Assembly: GCF_014192155.1 (NCBI RefSeq)
Contig: NZ_JACHXO010000003.1
Location: 310,001-374,000, forward strand
Length of the DNA stretch: 64,000 nt
Reading direction: 5' to 3'
DNA from: Roseateles terrae
Lineage (GTDB): Bacteria > Pseudomonadota > Gammaproteobacteria > Burkholderiales > Burkholderiaceae_C
Positions 19,836 to 29,276 of this stretch are shown piece by piece (within the stretch, counting starts at the first letter, position 1; each line of letters begins with the position of its first letter). The position numbers were made by a program, and so were the translations under genes. The notes beneath the pieces were generated by a model, which saw nothing but the letters and a program-made list of their open reading frames with translations, made no database searches and had not been told where the DNA came from.

Positions 19836-21512
19836 ATGTCCGACAAAAGCTTCGGGGCCTTTGTGCCCGGTTTCGACTTTCTCCAGGGTCTGGTCAAGAA
19901 CGCCGGGGCGGCGATGCCGGGCTTCAGCCAGTGGGTCGCACCGACGCTGAATCCGCAGGAGCTGGACAAGCGCATCCAGGAGCTGCGGGCGGTGCAGTTC
20001 TGGCTGGAACAGAACGCCCGCATGCTGGCCACCACGGTGCAGGCGCTGGAAGTGCAGAAGATGACGCTCTCCACCCTGCACGCCATGAACGTGCCGATGA
20101 AGGATCTGCAGCAGGCGCTCAAGATGCCGCCGATGCCGGACCTGGGCGCGGCGATGGGGGCGATGCGGTCCGCCGCGGAAGCGGCCGGCGCGAGCTGGAA
20201 TGCGGCCACGGGCATGGCAGGCGCAGGCGGGGCTTCCGGTGCCACCGCGGATGGCAAGGGCCGTGGCGGGGCGGGTTCGACGGGTGCCGGCATGGGCGCG
20301 GATGCGGCCGGCGGCGGCAGTGCGGCAGCTGGCAACACGGGATCTGGATCGGGAGCAGGGGCCGAATCGGCCTCGGCCCGTCCTGGGACGCCGCCCAAAA
20401 CGGCGTCCGGTTGGCCGGGCATGCCTGCGTTCACCTCGTCTGCTTCGCGGTCCAGCACGCCAGCCCCTGCGGAGGGGCCAGCCGTTGCCGGACGGCGTGC
20501 AACCACGGGGCTGGGCTCGGACGACGACGATCCTGCCGTGGGCGATGACGACCGTCAGGGCGATCAGGACGCCGATGAAGACCTGGACAACCCGGATCAC
20601 AACGACGCTGACGACGCCAGCGACGACGACAGCGCCAGCCCGAGCGAAGCGGGCGCTGGCGAAGGCACGGGCACACGGGGAGGCGCAGGCGCCGCAGCGG
20701 ACGCCGCCGGCGCAAAGGCCGCGCCGCTGGGCGTGGACCCGATGCAATGGTGGAACGCGCTGACGCAGCAATTCACCCAGATCGCCAGCCAGGCGATGAA
20801 GGACACCCACCTGATGAAGCAGGGGCTGGACGCGGCGGGCGAAAGCCTTCGCAAGGCCGCCACCGTGCCCGCAGACATGATGAACCAGGCTGCCAAGGTG
20901 GCCCAGGCGGCCAGGGACGCCACCCTGGACGTGGCGCGGGCGGCGGGCGCTGCTGCTTCGCCATCGGGCGCGGCCGCAGCGGCCTCTGACCGTGGCGCGC
21001 CCGCCCGACCCAGACAGCGGTCGGCATCCGCCTCGACGGCAGCTCCCGCTGCCAAGCCTTCTGGCACGCCGGCGGCGAAGCGCAAGGCTTCCTCCGGCGC
21101 TGGAAGCACGGCGACCCCGCGCGCCAAACCTGGGTCCGGCGGACAGTCGGCATCCCGGTCCTCGCCGATGGCGCGCGCCGCAGCCGGCGCAAAGGCTGGG
21201 GAAGCGAAAGATGCCGCGGCCCCCGCATCCCGCAAGGCGGCTGTGCACGGCAAGGCAGCTTCGGCCGGCAAGACAGCTTCCGCCGGCAAGGCCGCCCCTT
21301 CCACACGCTCACGCACAGCCGCGCGACCCGAGTCGTCGGACGGGCCCGGCGCCCAGCCTCAACGGGGCGCTGCCAGGAAATCCGCCGCCGGGAGGGGCGC
21401 CAAAGCGCCGGCCGGTGGCAGCGCCAAAACCGGGCGCGCTGCACCCGCCACCGCCGCGTCCGGCGCCGGTGCCAAATCCGGCACCACCACGCCGCGCCGG
21501 CGCGGCGGCTGA
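19836..21512 (+). CDS. phaM: PhaM-family polyhydroxyalkanoate granule regulatory protein
   Basis: A 558-residue protein. The N-terminal 90 residues (FVPGFDFLQGLVKNAG, then ELDKRIQELRAVQFWLEQNA and ALEVQKMTLSTL) match the PhaM family, which activates PHA synthase and ties PHA granules to the nucleoid. A second conserved block, WWNALTQQFTQIASQAMKD, follows at about 305-325. Between them lies a long Gly/Ala-rich and then very acidic linker (Asp-rich near 230-270). The C-terminal 170 residues are Ala/Lys/Arg/Pro-rich with histone-H1-like repeats (KAASAGKTASAGKAA), fitting DNA binding. It is much longer than the Cupriavidus PhaM that I recall. GAGG precedes the ATG at 19836. No phaC lies in the window. 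Confidence 0.82.
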   Translation: MSDKSFGAFVPGFDFLQGLVKNAGAAMPGFSQWVAPTLNPQELDKRIQELRAVQFWLEQNARMLATTVQALEVQKMTLSTLHAMNVPMKDLQQALKMPPMPDLGAAMGAMRSAAEAAGASWNAATGMAGAGGASGATADGKGRGGAGSTGAGMGADAAGGGSAAAGNTGSGSGAGAESASARPGTPPKTASGWPGMPAFTSSASRSSTPAPAEGPAVAGRRATTGLGSDDDDPAVGDDDRQGDQDADEDLDNPDHNDADDASDDDSASPSEAGAGEGTGTRGGAGAAADAAGAKAAPLGVDPMQWWNALTQQFTQIASQAMKDTHLMKQGLDAAGESLRKAATVPADMMNQAAKVAQAARDATLDVARAAGAAASPSGAAAAASDRGAPARPRQRSASASTAAPAAKPSGTPAAKRKASSGAGSTATPRAKPGSGGQSASRSSPMARAAAGAKAGEAKDAAAPASRKAAVHGKAASAGKTASAGKAAPSTRSRTAARPESSDGPGAQPQRGAARKSAAGRGAKAPAGGSAKTGRAAPATAASGAGAKSGTTTPRRRGG

Positions 21513-21614
21513 TCCCGCTTGTCCCCCACGCCTCCTGCAACCGTGCCCTGACCGCCACCCCGCCATCAGCGTACAGTTGCAGACTGCCTATCCCGAGTAT
21601 TCCGAGGGCCGTAC

Positions 21615-22754
21615 ATGCCTCGTTTTTTCCAGGCCCATGCCACCCATCCCGATGCGCACATGGCCATGGCGCTCGCCGCCGCCCAGATTGACGGGCAGCG
21701 CGGCGACCATCCGCTGACGCTCGGTTTTCTCTACATCTCCGAGGACTACCTCCCGCAAGCCGAGGCCCTGCTGGCCGAGGCCCGTGAACGCTGGCCCGGC
21801 TGCGGCTTCGTCGGCGCATCGGCGCTGGCGGTCTGCGCGGCCGGTGCCGAGTACTTTGGCGACCCGGCCCTGGCCCTGCTGATGTGCGACCTGCCCGCCG
21901 ACCAGTGGCGCATCTTCTCCGGCCGCTCGCCGCTGCCGCCCGACTGGGATGCCCGCAGCCTGCTGCTGCATGCCGATGGCAGCACCCCCGACCTGCAGGA
22001 GCTGATCGGCGAGCTGGCCGAACGCAGCTCCAGCGGCTACCTGTTCGGCGGGCTCGTCAGCGGACGCCATCAGGCCATTCAGATTGCCGACGGGGTGGTG
22101 GAAGGCGGCCTTTCCGGGCTGGCCCTGGGGGCCGGCGTGCGGTGGATCTCGCGGGTCAGCCAGGGCTGCCAGCCCCTGGGCCGAGAGCGCCGCGTGACCG
22201 GCAGCGACGGCGCGCTGGCCACCGAGCTGGATGGCCGCCCGGCGCTGGACGCGCTGCTCGAAGACCTGAAGCTACCCGCCTTCACCGGCGAGACGACGAC
22301 GCTGCGCCAGGCGATGCCGCTGTTCCGCCGCACGCTGGTGGGCCTGAGCGACGAGCCCGCCGCCCGCAAGGACTACGGGCCGGAGGTACGGGTGCGCCAT
22401 CTGGTGGGTCTCGACCCCGCCCGTCGCGGCGTGGCGGTGGCCGAGCACTTGCGGGAGGGAGAGCTGCTGAGCTTTTGCGAACGCAATCCGGAGGCCGCCC
22501 GCCGCGATCTGGTCCGCATCTGCACCGAAATCCGCGCCGATGCGGAGGAGTTGGGGGCCACCATGGCCGGCGCCCTCTACATCAGCTGCACCGGCCGCGG
22601 CGGCCCGCATTTCGGGGCGCCCTCGGCGGAGCTGCAGTGGGTGCAGCATGCGCTGGGGGAGGTGCCGCTGGTGGGCTTCTTCGCCAACGGGGAAATCGCG
22701 CATGCGCGGCTGCATGGCTACACCGGGGTGCTGACGGTCTTCCTGGACGGCTGA
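21615..22754 (+). CDS. FIST-domain sensory protein
   Basis: A 379-residue soluble protein with FIST_N (about 30-220; HPLTLGFLYISEDYL, CGFVGASALAVCAAG, SSGYLFGGLVSGR) and FIST_C (about 225-375; FCERNPEAARRDL, GALYISCTGRGG and VGFFANGEIAHARLHGYTG). FIST domains occur in signalling proteins and are thought to bind small ligands, possibly amino acids. Here FIST stands alone, without a kinase or cyclase output domain, and no chemotaxis genes lie beside it. It sits 102 bases downstream of phaM. Confidence 0.88.
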   Translation: MPRFFQAHATHPDAHMAMALAAAQIDGQRGDHPLTLGFLYISEDYLPQAEALLAEARERWPGCGFVGASALAVCAAGAEYFGDPALALLMCDLPADQWRIFSGRSPLPPDWDARSLLLHADGSTPDLQELIGELAERSSSGYLFGGLVSGRHQAIQIADGVVEGGLSGLALGAGVRWISRVSQGCQPLGRERRVTGSDGALATELDGRPALDALLEDLKLPAFTGETTTLRQAMPLFRRTLVGLSDEPAARKDYGPEVRVRHLVGLDPARRGVAVAEHLREGELLSFCERNPEAARRDLVRICTEIRADAEELGATMAGALYISCTGRGGPHFGAPSAELQWVQHALGEVPLVGFFANGEIAHARLHGYTGVLTVFLDG

Positions 22755-22886
22755 TCCACCGTGCTCGTGCATCGGACGGTTCGGTGACTCCCGCCATGGG
22801 TCTGGCGCTCCTTCGACCACGTTTCCTGCCCGCTCCCGGCGTTTTCCCAACATACAGCCCGCAGTCCGCCCGCTACAGTTCCACTC

Positions 22887-24380
22887 ATGAATGCGCCCCT
22901 GCCCGTCAGCCTTGCCGAACGGACCCAACGCCAGGCCGAGGTGGTGCGGGCCTTGTCCGCCGTGCTGCCCGCCCATGCCCTGCTCTGGAGCGACGAGCAG
23001 ACCCGGCCCTATGAATGCGACGGGCTGACCGCCTACCGTGAACGGCCGCTGGTGGTGGCCCTGCCGGAAGACGAAGCGCAAGTGGCCGCCGTGCTGCGCA
23101 CCTGCCATGCGCTGAAGGTGCCGGTGGTGGCGCGCGGCGCGGGCACCGGCCTGTCCGGCGGCGCCATGCCCCATGCGATGGGGGTGACGCTGGGTCTGGC
23201 CCGCTTCAACCGCATCCTGTCGGTCGACCCGCTCTCGCGGACCGCCCGCGTGCAGTGCGGCGTGCGCAACCTGGCCATCTCCGAAGCCGCTGCGCCCCAC
23301 GGCCTCTATTACGCCCCTGACCCCAGCAGCCAGATCGCCTGCACCATCGGCGGCAATGTGGCGGAGAACTCCGGCGGTGTGCATTGCCTCAAATACGGTC
23401 TGACCCTGCACAACGTGCTGCATGTGAAGGGCTTCACCGTCGAAGGCGAGCCGGTGGAATTCGGCGGCCAGTCGCTGGATGTGCCTGGCCTGGACTTGCT
23501 GACCGTGCTGGTGGGCAGCGAGGGCATGCTGGCGGTGGTGACGGAAGTGACGGTCCGCCTCACCCCCAAACCGCAACTGGCGCGCTGCATCATGGCCAGC
23601 TTCGACGACCTGCGCCGCGCCGGGGACGCCGTTGCCGCGCTGATCGCCGACGGCATCATCCCCGCCGGCCTGGAGATGATGGACCGGCCGATGACCGCCG
23701 CCGTCGAAGACTTCGTGCATGCCGGCTACGACCTGCAGGCCGAAGCCATCCTGCTCTGCGAAAGCGATGGCACGCCGGAGGAAGTGGCGGAAGAAATCGA
23801 CCGGATGATCGCCGTGCTCAAGGGCAGCGGCGCCACCGGCATCGAAGTCAGCGAGACGGAAGCCCAGCGCCTGCGATTCTGGAGCGGCCGCAAGAATGCC
23901 TTCCCCGCCTCCGGCCGCATCAGCCCCGACTACATGTGCATGGACTCGACCATCCCGCGCAAGCGGCTGGCCGATGTGCTGCTGGCCATCCAGGCGATGG
24001 AGAAGAAGTACGGCCTGCGCTGCGCCAACGTCTTTCATGCCGGTGACGGGAACCTGCATCCGCTGATCCTGTTCGATGCGAATGATCCCGACCAGCTGGC
24101 CCGCTGCGAGCAGTTCGGCGCCGACATCCTCGAAACCAGCGTGGCCATGGGCGGCACGGTGACCGGCGAGCACGGCGTCGGCGTGGAAAAGCTCAACAGC
24201 ATGTGCGTGCAGTTCTCTCCCGAGGAGCGGGAGCAGATGCTGGCGCTCAAACGCGCCTTTGATCCGCAGGGCCTGCTCAATCCCGGCAAGGTCATTCCCA
24301 CGCTGCAGCGCTGCGCCGAATACGGCCGCATGCATGTCAAACGCGGCCTGTTGGCCTTCCCTGAGCTGGAGCGATTCTGA
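22887..24380 (+). CDS. glcD: Glycolate oxidase subunit GlcD (FAD-linked)
   Basis: A 497-residue flavoprotein, close to the usual GlcD length. The FAD-binding PCMH domain has VVARGAGTGLSGGAMP and TIGGNVAENSGGVHCLKYG. The C-terminal FAD-oxidase domain has FHAGDGNLHPLILFD and the signature GGTVTGEHGVGVEKL. GlcD is the catalytic subunit that oxidises glycolate (and D-lactate) to glyoxylate, passing electrons to GlcE/GlcF and the respiratory chain. It is the first gene of glcDEF; its TGA overlaps the ATG of glcE by one base, indicating translational coupling. Confidence 0.95.
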   Translation: MNAPLPVSLAERTQRQAEVVRALSAVLPAHALLWSDEQTRPYECDGLTAYRERPLVVALPEDEAQVAAVLRTCHALKVPVVARGAGTGLSGGAMPHAMGVTLGLARFNRILSVDPLSRTARVQCGVRNLAISEAAAPHGLYYAPDPSSQIACTIGGNVAENSGGVHCLKYGLTLHNVLHVKGFTVEGEPVEFGGQSLDVPGLDLLTVLVGSEGMLAVVTEVTVRLTPKPQLARCIMASFDDLRRAGDAVAALIADGIIPAGLEMMDRPMTAAVEDFVHAGYDLQAEAILLCESDGTPEEVAEEIDRMIAVLKGSGATGIEVSETEAQRLRFWSGRKNAFPASGRISPDYMCMDSTIPRKRLADVLLAIQAMEKKYGLRCANVFHAGDGNLHPLILFDANDPDQLARCEQFGADILETSVAMGGTVTGEHGVGVEKLNSMCVQFSPEEREQMLALKRAFDPQGLLNPGKVIPTLQRCAEYGRMHVKRGLLAFPELERF

Positions 24381-25642
24381 TGAGCGCATCCGTGGAGCTG
24401 GACGCTCACACCGCAGGCGGGCCGCCGTCCGATCCCGGGGCCACGACAGCCGCCCCGGCGTTGTCGCACGCGGCCCTGATGGACGCGGTGCAGTCGCTGC
24501 AGGCCCGGGTGCGGGAGGGGCGGCCGCTGTGCATCCAGGGGCATGGCAGCAAACGCTTCTATGGCGGTGCGCCGCAGGGCGAGGTCCTGTCCACCCGTTC
24601 GTTGCATGGCGTGCTGGCGTATGAACCCAGCGAGCTGTATGTGACGGCGGCAGCCGGCACGCCGCTGACCGAGCTGGAAGCGCTGCTGGCCACCTGCGGA
24701 CAGCATCTGGCCTTCGAGCCGCCGCGGTTTGCCGAGGCGGGTGGCGCGTCGACATCGGCAACGCCGTCCGCCGCTGCCACATCGGCGGCACCGGCAACCA
24801 CCTTGAACGGCACGGGCGCAGCCGCAGGCACCGGCACCGTCGGCGGGATGGTCGCCGCCGGGCTGTCCGGTCCGGCCCGCGGTTTTGCCGGCGCGGTGCG
24901 TGACCACGTGCTGGGCCTGACCCTGATCAATGGCCGCGGCGAACTGCTGCACTTCGGCGGCACGGTGATGAAGAACGTCGCGGGCTATGACGTGTCCCGC
25001 CTGATGGCCGGCGCCATGGGGGTACTGGGCCTGATGACGCAGATCACGCTGAAGGTGCTGCCCCGCCCGGTGGCGTCGCTCACGCTGCGCTTTGAAGGCC
25101 GGCAGGACGAAGCCCTGCTGCAGATGAACCGCTGGGGCGGACAGCCCCTGCCCATCACCGCCACGGCCTGGTGGGACGGCGCGCTGGTGGTGCGACTCTC
25201 CGGCGCCGATGCTGCCGTGCGGGCCGCCCGGCAGCGCCTGGGCGGCGACCTCATCCCGGCAGAGATGGCCGAACCGTTCTGGCGCGGCCTGCGCGATCAC
25301 AGCGACGAGTTCTTCGTCGGCGCCCGGCGCGCGGTGCAGGGCGGTGCCAGCCTGTGGCGGCTGAGTGTGCCCACCACGGCGCCGGCGATGGCCCTGCATG
25401 GGGAACAGCTGATCGAGTGGGGCGGTGCCCAGCGCTGGGTGGTGACGCCGATGGCGCCGGCCCAGTTGCGGGACACCGTTGCCGCCGTCGGTGGCCATGC
25501 GGTGCTGTTCCGCGCGCAGGACAAGTCCGCCGGTGTGTTCGCGCCGCTGTCACCGCCGCTGGCCCGCATCCATCGCCAGCTGAAGGCGGAATTCGATCCC
25601 AAGGGCTGCTTCAATCCTGGACGCCTGTACCCTGACTTCTGA
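24380..25642 (+). CDS. glcE: Glycolate oxidase subunit GlcE
   Basis: A 420-residue FAD-binding subunit of the membrane-associated glycolate oxidase. Key segments are CIQGHGSKRFYGG, then RDHVLGLTLINGRGE and GGTVMKNVAGYDVSRL, and the C-terminal LKAEFDPKGCFNPGRLYPDF. It is about 70 residues longer than the Escherichia coli protein. The extra length is mainly an N-terminal tail and an Ala/Thr/Ser-rich insertion at about 115-150 (TSATPSAAATSAAPATT), placed just before the FAD-binding loop GTVGGMVAAGLSG. It starts within the glcD stop codon and is followed 35 bases later by glcF. Confidence 0.93.
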   Translation: MSASVELDAHTAGGPPSDPGATTAAPALSHAALMDAVQSLQARVREGRPLCIQGHGSKRFYGGAPQGEVLSTRSLHGVLAYEPSELYVTAAAGTPLTELEALLATCGQHLAFEPPRFAEAGGASTSATPSAAATSAAPATTLNGTGAAAGTGTVGGMVAAGLSGPARGFAGAVRDHVLGLTLINGRGELLHFGGTVMKNVAGYDVSRLMAGAMGVLGLMTQITLKVLPRPVASLTLRFEGRQDEALLQMNRWGGQPLPITATAWWDGALVVRLSGADAAVRAARQRLGGDLIPAEMAEPFWRGLRDHSDEFFVGARRAVQGGASLWRLSVPTTAPAMALHGEQLIEWGGAQRWVVTPMAPAQLRDTVAAVGGHAVLFRAQDKSAGVFAPLSPPLARIHRQLKAEFDPKGCFNPGRLYPDF

Positions 25643-25677
25643 CGTCGCTCCGCTCGACCGAACCCGGACCCCTTTCG

Positions 25678-26925
25678 ATGCAGACCCATCTCGCCCCGGA
25701 ATTCCAGGACACCCCCGAAGGGCAGACCGCCGAGGCCATCCTGCGGCGCTGCGTCCACTGCGGCTTTTGCACCGCCACCTGCCCCACCTACCAGCTGCTG
25801 GGGGATGAGCTGGACGGTCCGCGGGGCCGCATCTACCTGATCAAGCAGGTGCTGGAAGGCGCGCAGCCCACCCGTGCGACGCAGCAGCATCTGGACCGCT
25901 GCCTGACCTGCCGCAACTGCGAGAGCACCTGCCCGTCCGGCGTGCAATACGGGCAGCTGGTGGAGATCGGCCGACAGGTGGTGGACGCCAAGGTCGAGCG
26001 TCCGCGCCAGGAACGGCTGCGGCGCTGGTTGCTCAGGGAAGGGCTCACCTCGTCGCTGTTCAAACCCGCCTTGCGGCTGGGCCAGGCCTTCCGGCCCTTT
26101 GTGCCGGCCGCGCTGCGCGACAAGGTGCCTGCCCTGCCGCCTGCCCGGGCGCATCAATGGCCGCAGCGCAGTCATTCGCGCAAGGTGCTGATGCTGCTGG
26201 GCTGCGTGCAACCGGCGATGCATCCCAACATCAATGCCGCAACGGCCCGGGTGCTGGACGCTGCCGGCATCCAGACGCTGGTGGCCGATGAGGCCGGGTG
26301 CTGCGGCGCCCTGCGGGCGCACCTGGGCGACCATCACGGCGGCCTGGACGACGCCCGCCGCAACATCGACGCCTGGTGGCCGATGGTGGAAGGGCACAAC
26401 CAGCCGGTGGAGGCCATCGTCATGAACGCCTCGGGCTGCGGCGTGCAGGTCAAAGATTACGGACGCCTGCTGGCGCATGACCCGGCCTATGCCGAGCGGG
26501 CCGCCAAAGTGTCCGCCATGACCCGCGACCTGTGCGAGCTGCTGCCATCGATGGCGCCCACGCTGGCCCGGCGGCTGCGGCAAGGAGCCAGGCGCCCGCG
26601 CCTGGCCTATCACCCCCCTTGCACCCTGCAGCATGGGCAGCAAATCCGTGGCGGCGTCGAGGGGCTGCTGCGGGAGTTGGGGTTCGAAGTGTCGGTCGCG
26701 CCGGTGGACAGCCACCTGTGCTGCGGCTCGGCGGGCACGTATTCCGTGCTTCAACCGGTGCTGTCCAAGCAATTGCGAGAGCGCAAACTGCAAGCTCTTG
26801 CCCCGCTGCAGGCGGATGCCATCGTCTCGAGCAACGTCGGATGCATCCAGCATCTGCAGGCGGGCTGCGAGGTGCCCGTGCGGCACTGGATCGAGGTGCT
26901 GGACGAAGCGTTAACCCCGGACTGA
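25678..26925 (+). CDS. glcF: Glycolate oxidase iron-sulfur subunit GlcF
   Basis: A 415-residue electron-transfer subunit. Two ferredoxin-type 4Fe-4S motifs, CVHCGFCTATCPTY and CLTCRNCESTCPSG, lie in the first 85 residues. Two cysteine-rich CCG domains follow (ADEAGCCGALRAHLG and DSHLCCGSAGTYS), as in heterodisulfide-reductase-type subunits. It carries electrons from the GlcD/GlcE flavins to the quinone pool. It is the last gene of glcDEF, with a rho-independent terminator about 210 bases downstream. No GlcC-type regulator or malate synthase gene lies next to the operon here. Confidence 0.95.
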   Translation: MQTHLAPEFQDTPEGQTAEAILRRCVHCGFCTATCPTYQLLGDELDGPRGRIYLIKQVLEGAQPTRATQQHLDRCLTCRNCESTCPSGVQYGQLVEIGRQVVDAKVERPRQERLRRWLLREGLTSSLFKPALRLGQAFRPFVPAALRDKVPALPPARAHQWPQRSHSRKVLMLLGCVQPAMHPNINAATARVLDAAGIQTLVADEAGCCGALRAHLGDHHGGLDDARRNIDAWWPMVEGHNQPVEAIVMNASGCGVQVKDYGRLLAHDPAYAERAAKVSAMTRDLCELLPSMAPTLARRLRQGARRPRLAYHPPCTLQHGQQIRGGVEGLLRELGFEVSVAPVDSHLCCGSAGTYSVLQPVLSKQLRERKLQALAPLQADAIVSSNVGCIQHLQAGCEVPVRHWIEVLDEALTPD

Positions 26926-27266
26926 ACGCGGGAGCGCCGGCGGACGCCCGGAGCAACAGGGCCCAAACGTCGCTTTCTTGCGTCATTTTTGCTGGAAGCT
27001 CCCCGAAAACGACAAATATGTCTCAGGAGGCCCCCACCTCCCCGGGCAAACCCCGGCACGAACCTTGCCTCGCGCCCGCACAATCCCCTTCAATAACAGG
27101 AGGGGAGCGCGCAAGCGATCCAATCAGAAAACGGAACGGGCCGGTCACCATGTGGGGACCGGCCCTTTTCCTTTGGTGCAACCAGCGCCCGACGCGCCGC
27201 CGGCCCCCTGCCGCTCCTGATCCGATCGGGCCATACTGCGCCGGTCAACGCTTCACTCCCCCCGTC
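26926..27266. other. Intergenic region between glcF and the phosphatase gene
   Basis: A 341-base gap. It contains a rho-independent terminator at 27138-27169 and no convincing short gene. Open frames through it on both strands continue from the flanking genes without coding character. The promoter of the phosphatase gene must lie here, probably after the terminator, but no clear -35/-10 pair stands out. Confidence 0.6.
27138..27169 (+). terminator. Rho-independent terminator after glcDEF
   Basis: GGGCCGGTC (27138-27146) pairs perfectly with GACCGGCCC (27157-27165) around a 10-nt loop, followed by TTTT and a pyrimidine run. It most likely ends glcDEF transcripts. Confidence 0.85.
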
Positions 27267-29033
27267 ATGACCCAGACCCGCCGCATCTGGCTGGTGCTGC
27301 CCCTGCTCGCGGCTTTGGCCGCCTGCGGCAGCCCGGCACCGTCCAAGCTTTCCGCCACGTCCGGCTTGACCTCGACCGGTTCGTCCGGCACCGAGCCGAC
27401 CGCCGCTGGCGCAGCCCGTACCGCCGCCGGCCCCACCCAGGCGCTGACAGCGGCCCCGCCCAAGCTGATCGTCTTCATGGCGGTGGACGGCCTGCCGCTG
27501 CGCCAGGTGCTGGGCTACCGCGACCAGCTCCAGCCGGACGGCTTTCGCCGCTTCCTGGACCGCGGCACCTGGTTCTCCAATGCCTATTACGGTCACGGCT
27601 ATACGGTGACCGCCGCCGGCCACTCGATCATGCTCAGCGGCGCCTATCCGCAGCGCAGCGGCATCATCGGCAATGAGTGGCGAAATCCGAAGACCGGCGC
27701 GGTGGTCTACAACACCGAAGACACGCGCTACCGCTACATCAACCACGAGACCGATCCGCACGCCGGCACCAGCCCCGCCAACTTCAAGGCCGAAACCGTG
27801 GGCGATGTGCTGCGCACGGTGCAGCCGGGCTCCAAGGTCATCGGCATCTCGGGCAAGGATCGCGGCGCCATCCTGCCGGCTGGCCACAAGGGCACGGCCT
27901 ACATGTACATGAGCAGCGACGGCCAGTTCGCCTCCACCACCTACTACATGGACCGTCATCCGGCCTGGGTGGATGCGTTCAACCAGTCGCACGTGGCCGA
28001 CCAGTTCTTCCACAAGTCCTGGACGCTGCTGCTGCCGGAAGCGGCCTATGCCCGCAGCGCGCCGGACGGTCAGCCGTGGCAGAGCGACGCCGGCAATGGC
28101 AACCGCCTGCCCGCGCTGATGGGTGCAGGTCTGGACAAGCCGGGGCCGAAGTTCTACGCCGGCCTGCTGCCGTCGCCGTTCGGGGATGAGCTGACGCTGG
28201 CCTTTGCCCGCGCCGCGATCGAAGGTGAGCAGCTCGGGGCCGATGCGCAGACCGACATCCTGACGGTCAGCCTGTCCAGCCACGACTATGTGAACCATGC
28301 CTTCGGGCCGGAATCGCGGCTCTCGCACGACCATCTGCTGCGGCTGGACCAGTATCTGCAAGGTTTTTTCCAGTATCTGGATGCCCGTGTCGGCCGCGAC
28401 AACTACCTGGTGACGCTGACCGCCGACCACGGCTTCATGGACACACCGGAATGGGCCCAGCGCCAGGGTCGCGATGCCGGACGGGTGAATCCGGCCCAGT
28501 TGATTGCAACGCTGAACAAGGGGCTGTCGGCCCGTTACGGCGAAGGCCGCTGGATCACCGCGTTCTCGGCCACCGGCCTGCTGTTTGATGAGTCGCTGAT
28601 CCAGTCCAAGGGCCTGCGCAGCGACGATGTGTATGCCGCCGCCAAGACACTGGCCGAGCAGGTGCCGGGCATCCAGGCCGCCTTCACCCGGGCCCAGCTC
28701 GCCAGCGACGACACCGTGACGCCCTATCTGGCGCAGATGCGTCGTTCGTGGCATCCCGACGTGGCCGCACCGCTGCAACTGGTGCCGCGTCAGGGCTACA
28801 TGTTCTCGAGCCGGCCGACCGGCACGACCCATGGCTCGCCGTATGAATACGACAGCCATGTGCCGCTGCTGACCTGGGGCCCGACCTGGGTGGGCCAGGG
28901 CGAGGTCAAGGACCGGGTGGAGATCGTGGACCTGGCACCGACGCTGTCACGCATCCTGGGCATTGCGGTGCCGGCACAGTCGCAGGGTCAGGTGCTGCCG
29001 CTGCCCAAAGCGGCCAACGGCGCGACGCGCTAA
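27267..29033 (+). CDS. PafA-like alkaline phosphatase superfamily lipoprotein
   Basis: A 588-residue protein with a lipoprotein signal peptide (LPLLAALAAC, lipidated Cys20) and a Ser/Thr/Ala-rich linker to about residue 65. The catalytic domain has the superfamily pattern VFMAVDGL (metal Asp), GYTVTAAGHSIMLSG (nucleophile Thr near 113-115), ISGKDRGAILPAG, SLSSHDYVNHAFGP and LVTLTADHGFMDTPEW (metal ligands). GTTHGSPYEYDSHVPLL carries the last metal His. The Lys/Arg-containing SGKDRG segment and overall length fit PafA-type phosphate-insensitive phosphomonoesterases. It is probably anchored in the envelope facing the periplasm, freeing phosphate from organic esters, in line with the phytase locus at 50 kb. 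Confidence 0.87.
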   Translation: MTQTRRIWLVLPLLAALAACGSPAPSKLSATSGLTSTGSSGTEPTAAGAARTAAGPTQALTAAPPKLIVFMAVDGLPLRQVLGYRDQLQPDGFRRFLDRGTWFSNAYYGHGYTVTAAGHSIMLSGAYPQRSGIIGNEWRNPKTGAVVYNTEDTRYRYINHETDPHAGTSPANFKAETVGDVLRTVQPGSKVIGISGKDRGAILPAGHKGTAYMYMSSDGQFASTTYYMDRHPAWVDAFNQSHVADQFFHKSWTLLLPEAAYARSAPDGQPWQSDAGNGNRLPALMGAGLDKPGPKFYAGLLPSPFGDELTLAFARAAIEGEQLGADAQTDILTVSLSSHDYVNHAFGPESRLSHDHLLRLDQYLQGFFQYLDARVGRDNYLVTLTADHGFMDTPEWAQRQGRDAGRVNPAQLIATLNKGLSARYGEGRWITAFSATGLLFDESLIQSKGLRSDDVYAAAKTLAEQVPGIQAAFTRAQLASDDTVTPYLAQMRRSWHPDVAAPLQLVPRQGYMFSSRPTGTTHGSPYEYDSHVPLLTWGPTWVGQGEVKDRVEIVDLAPTLSRILGIAVPAQSQGQVLPLPKAANGATR

Positions 29034-29276
29034 CGATGCGCGGCGCTGTGCGCCCAGGGGCATCCATTCGCCCGACCCCTGCGGACGGGCGCTGATCTGG
29101 CTTGACGATAGCGGACGGGGGAGGACCGATGTCCACGGGCGCTTGCCCGGTCCGCCGCGCGTTCCGCTTTCAATCGGCCGTCGAGACTGTTTCCCGGCCT
29201 GCCGGCTTCATCCAGACGCCGCAGCCGGGAATGATCTCCAGACCCACCGTGACGGCACGGTGACTGGAGAATCCGC

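Noticed and set aside
22272-24797. Long minus-strand open frame opposite the FIST and glcD genes
   Set aside because: It runs across two real plus-strand genes, has no domain and has the His/Gly-rich look of reverse-strand GC artefacts. The same reasoning removes similar frames at 12018-14060, 30229-32754, 47379-49958 and 53545-55662.
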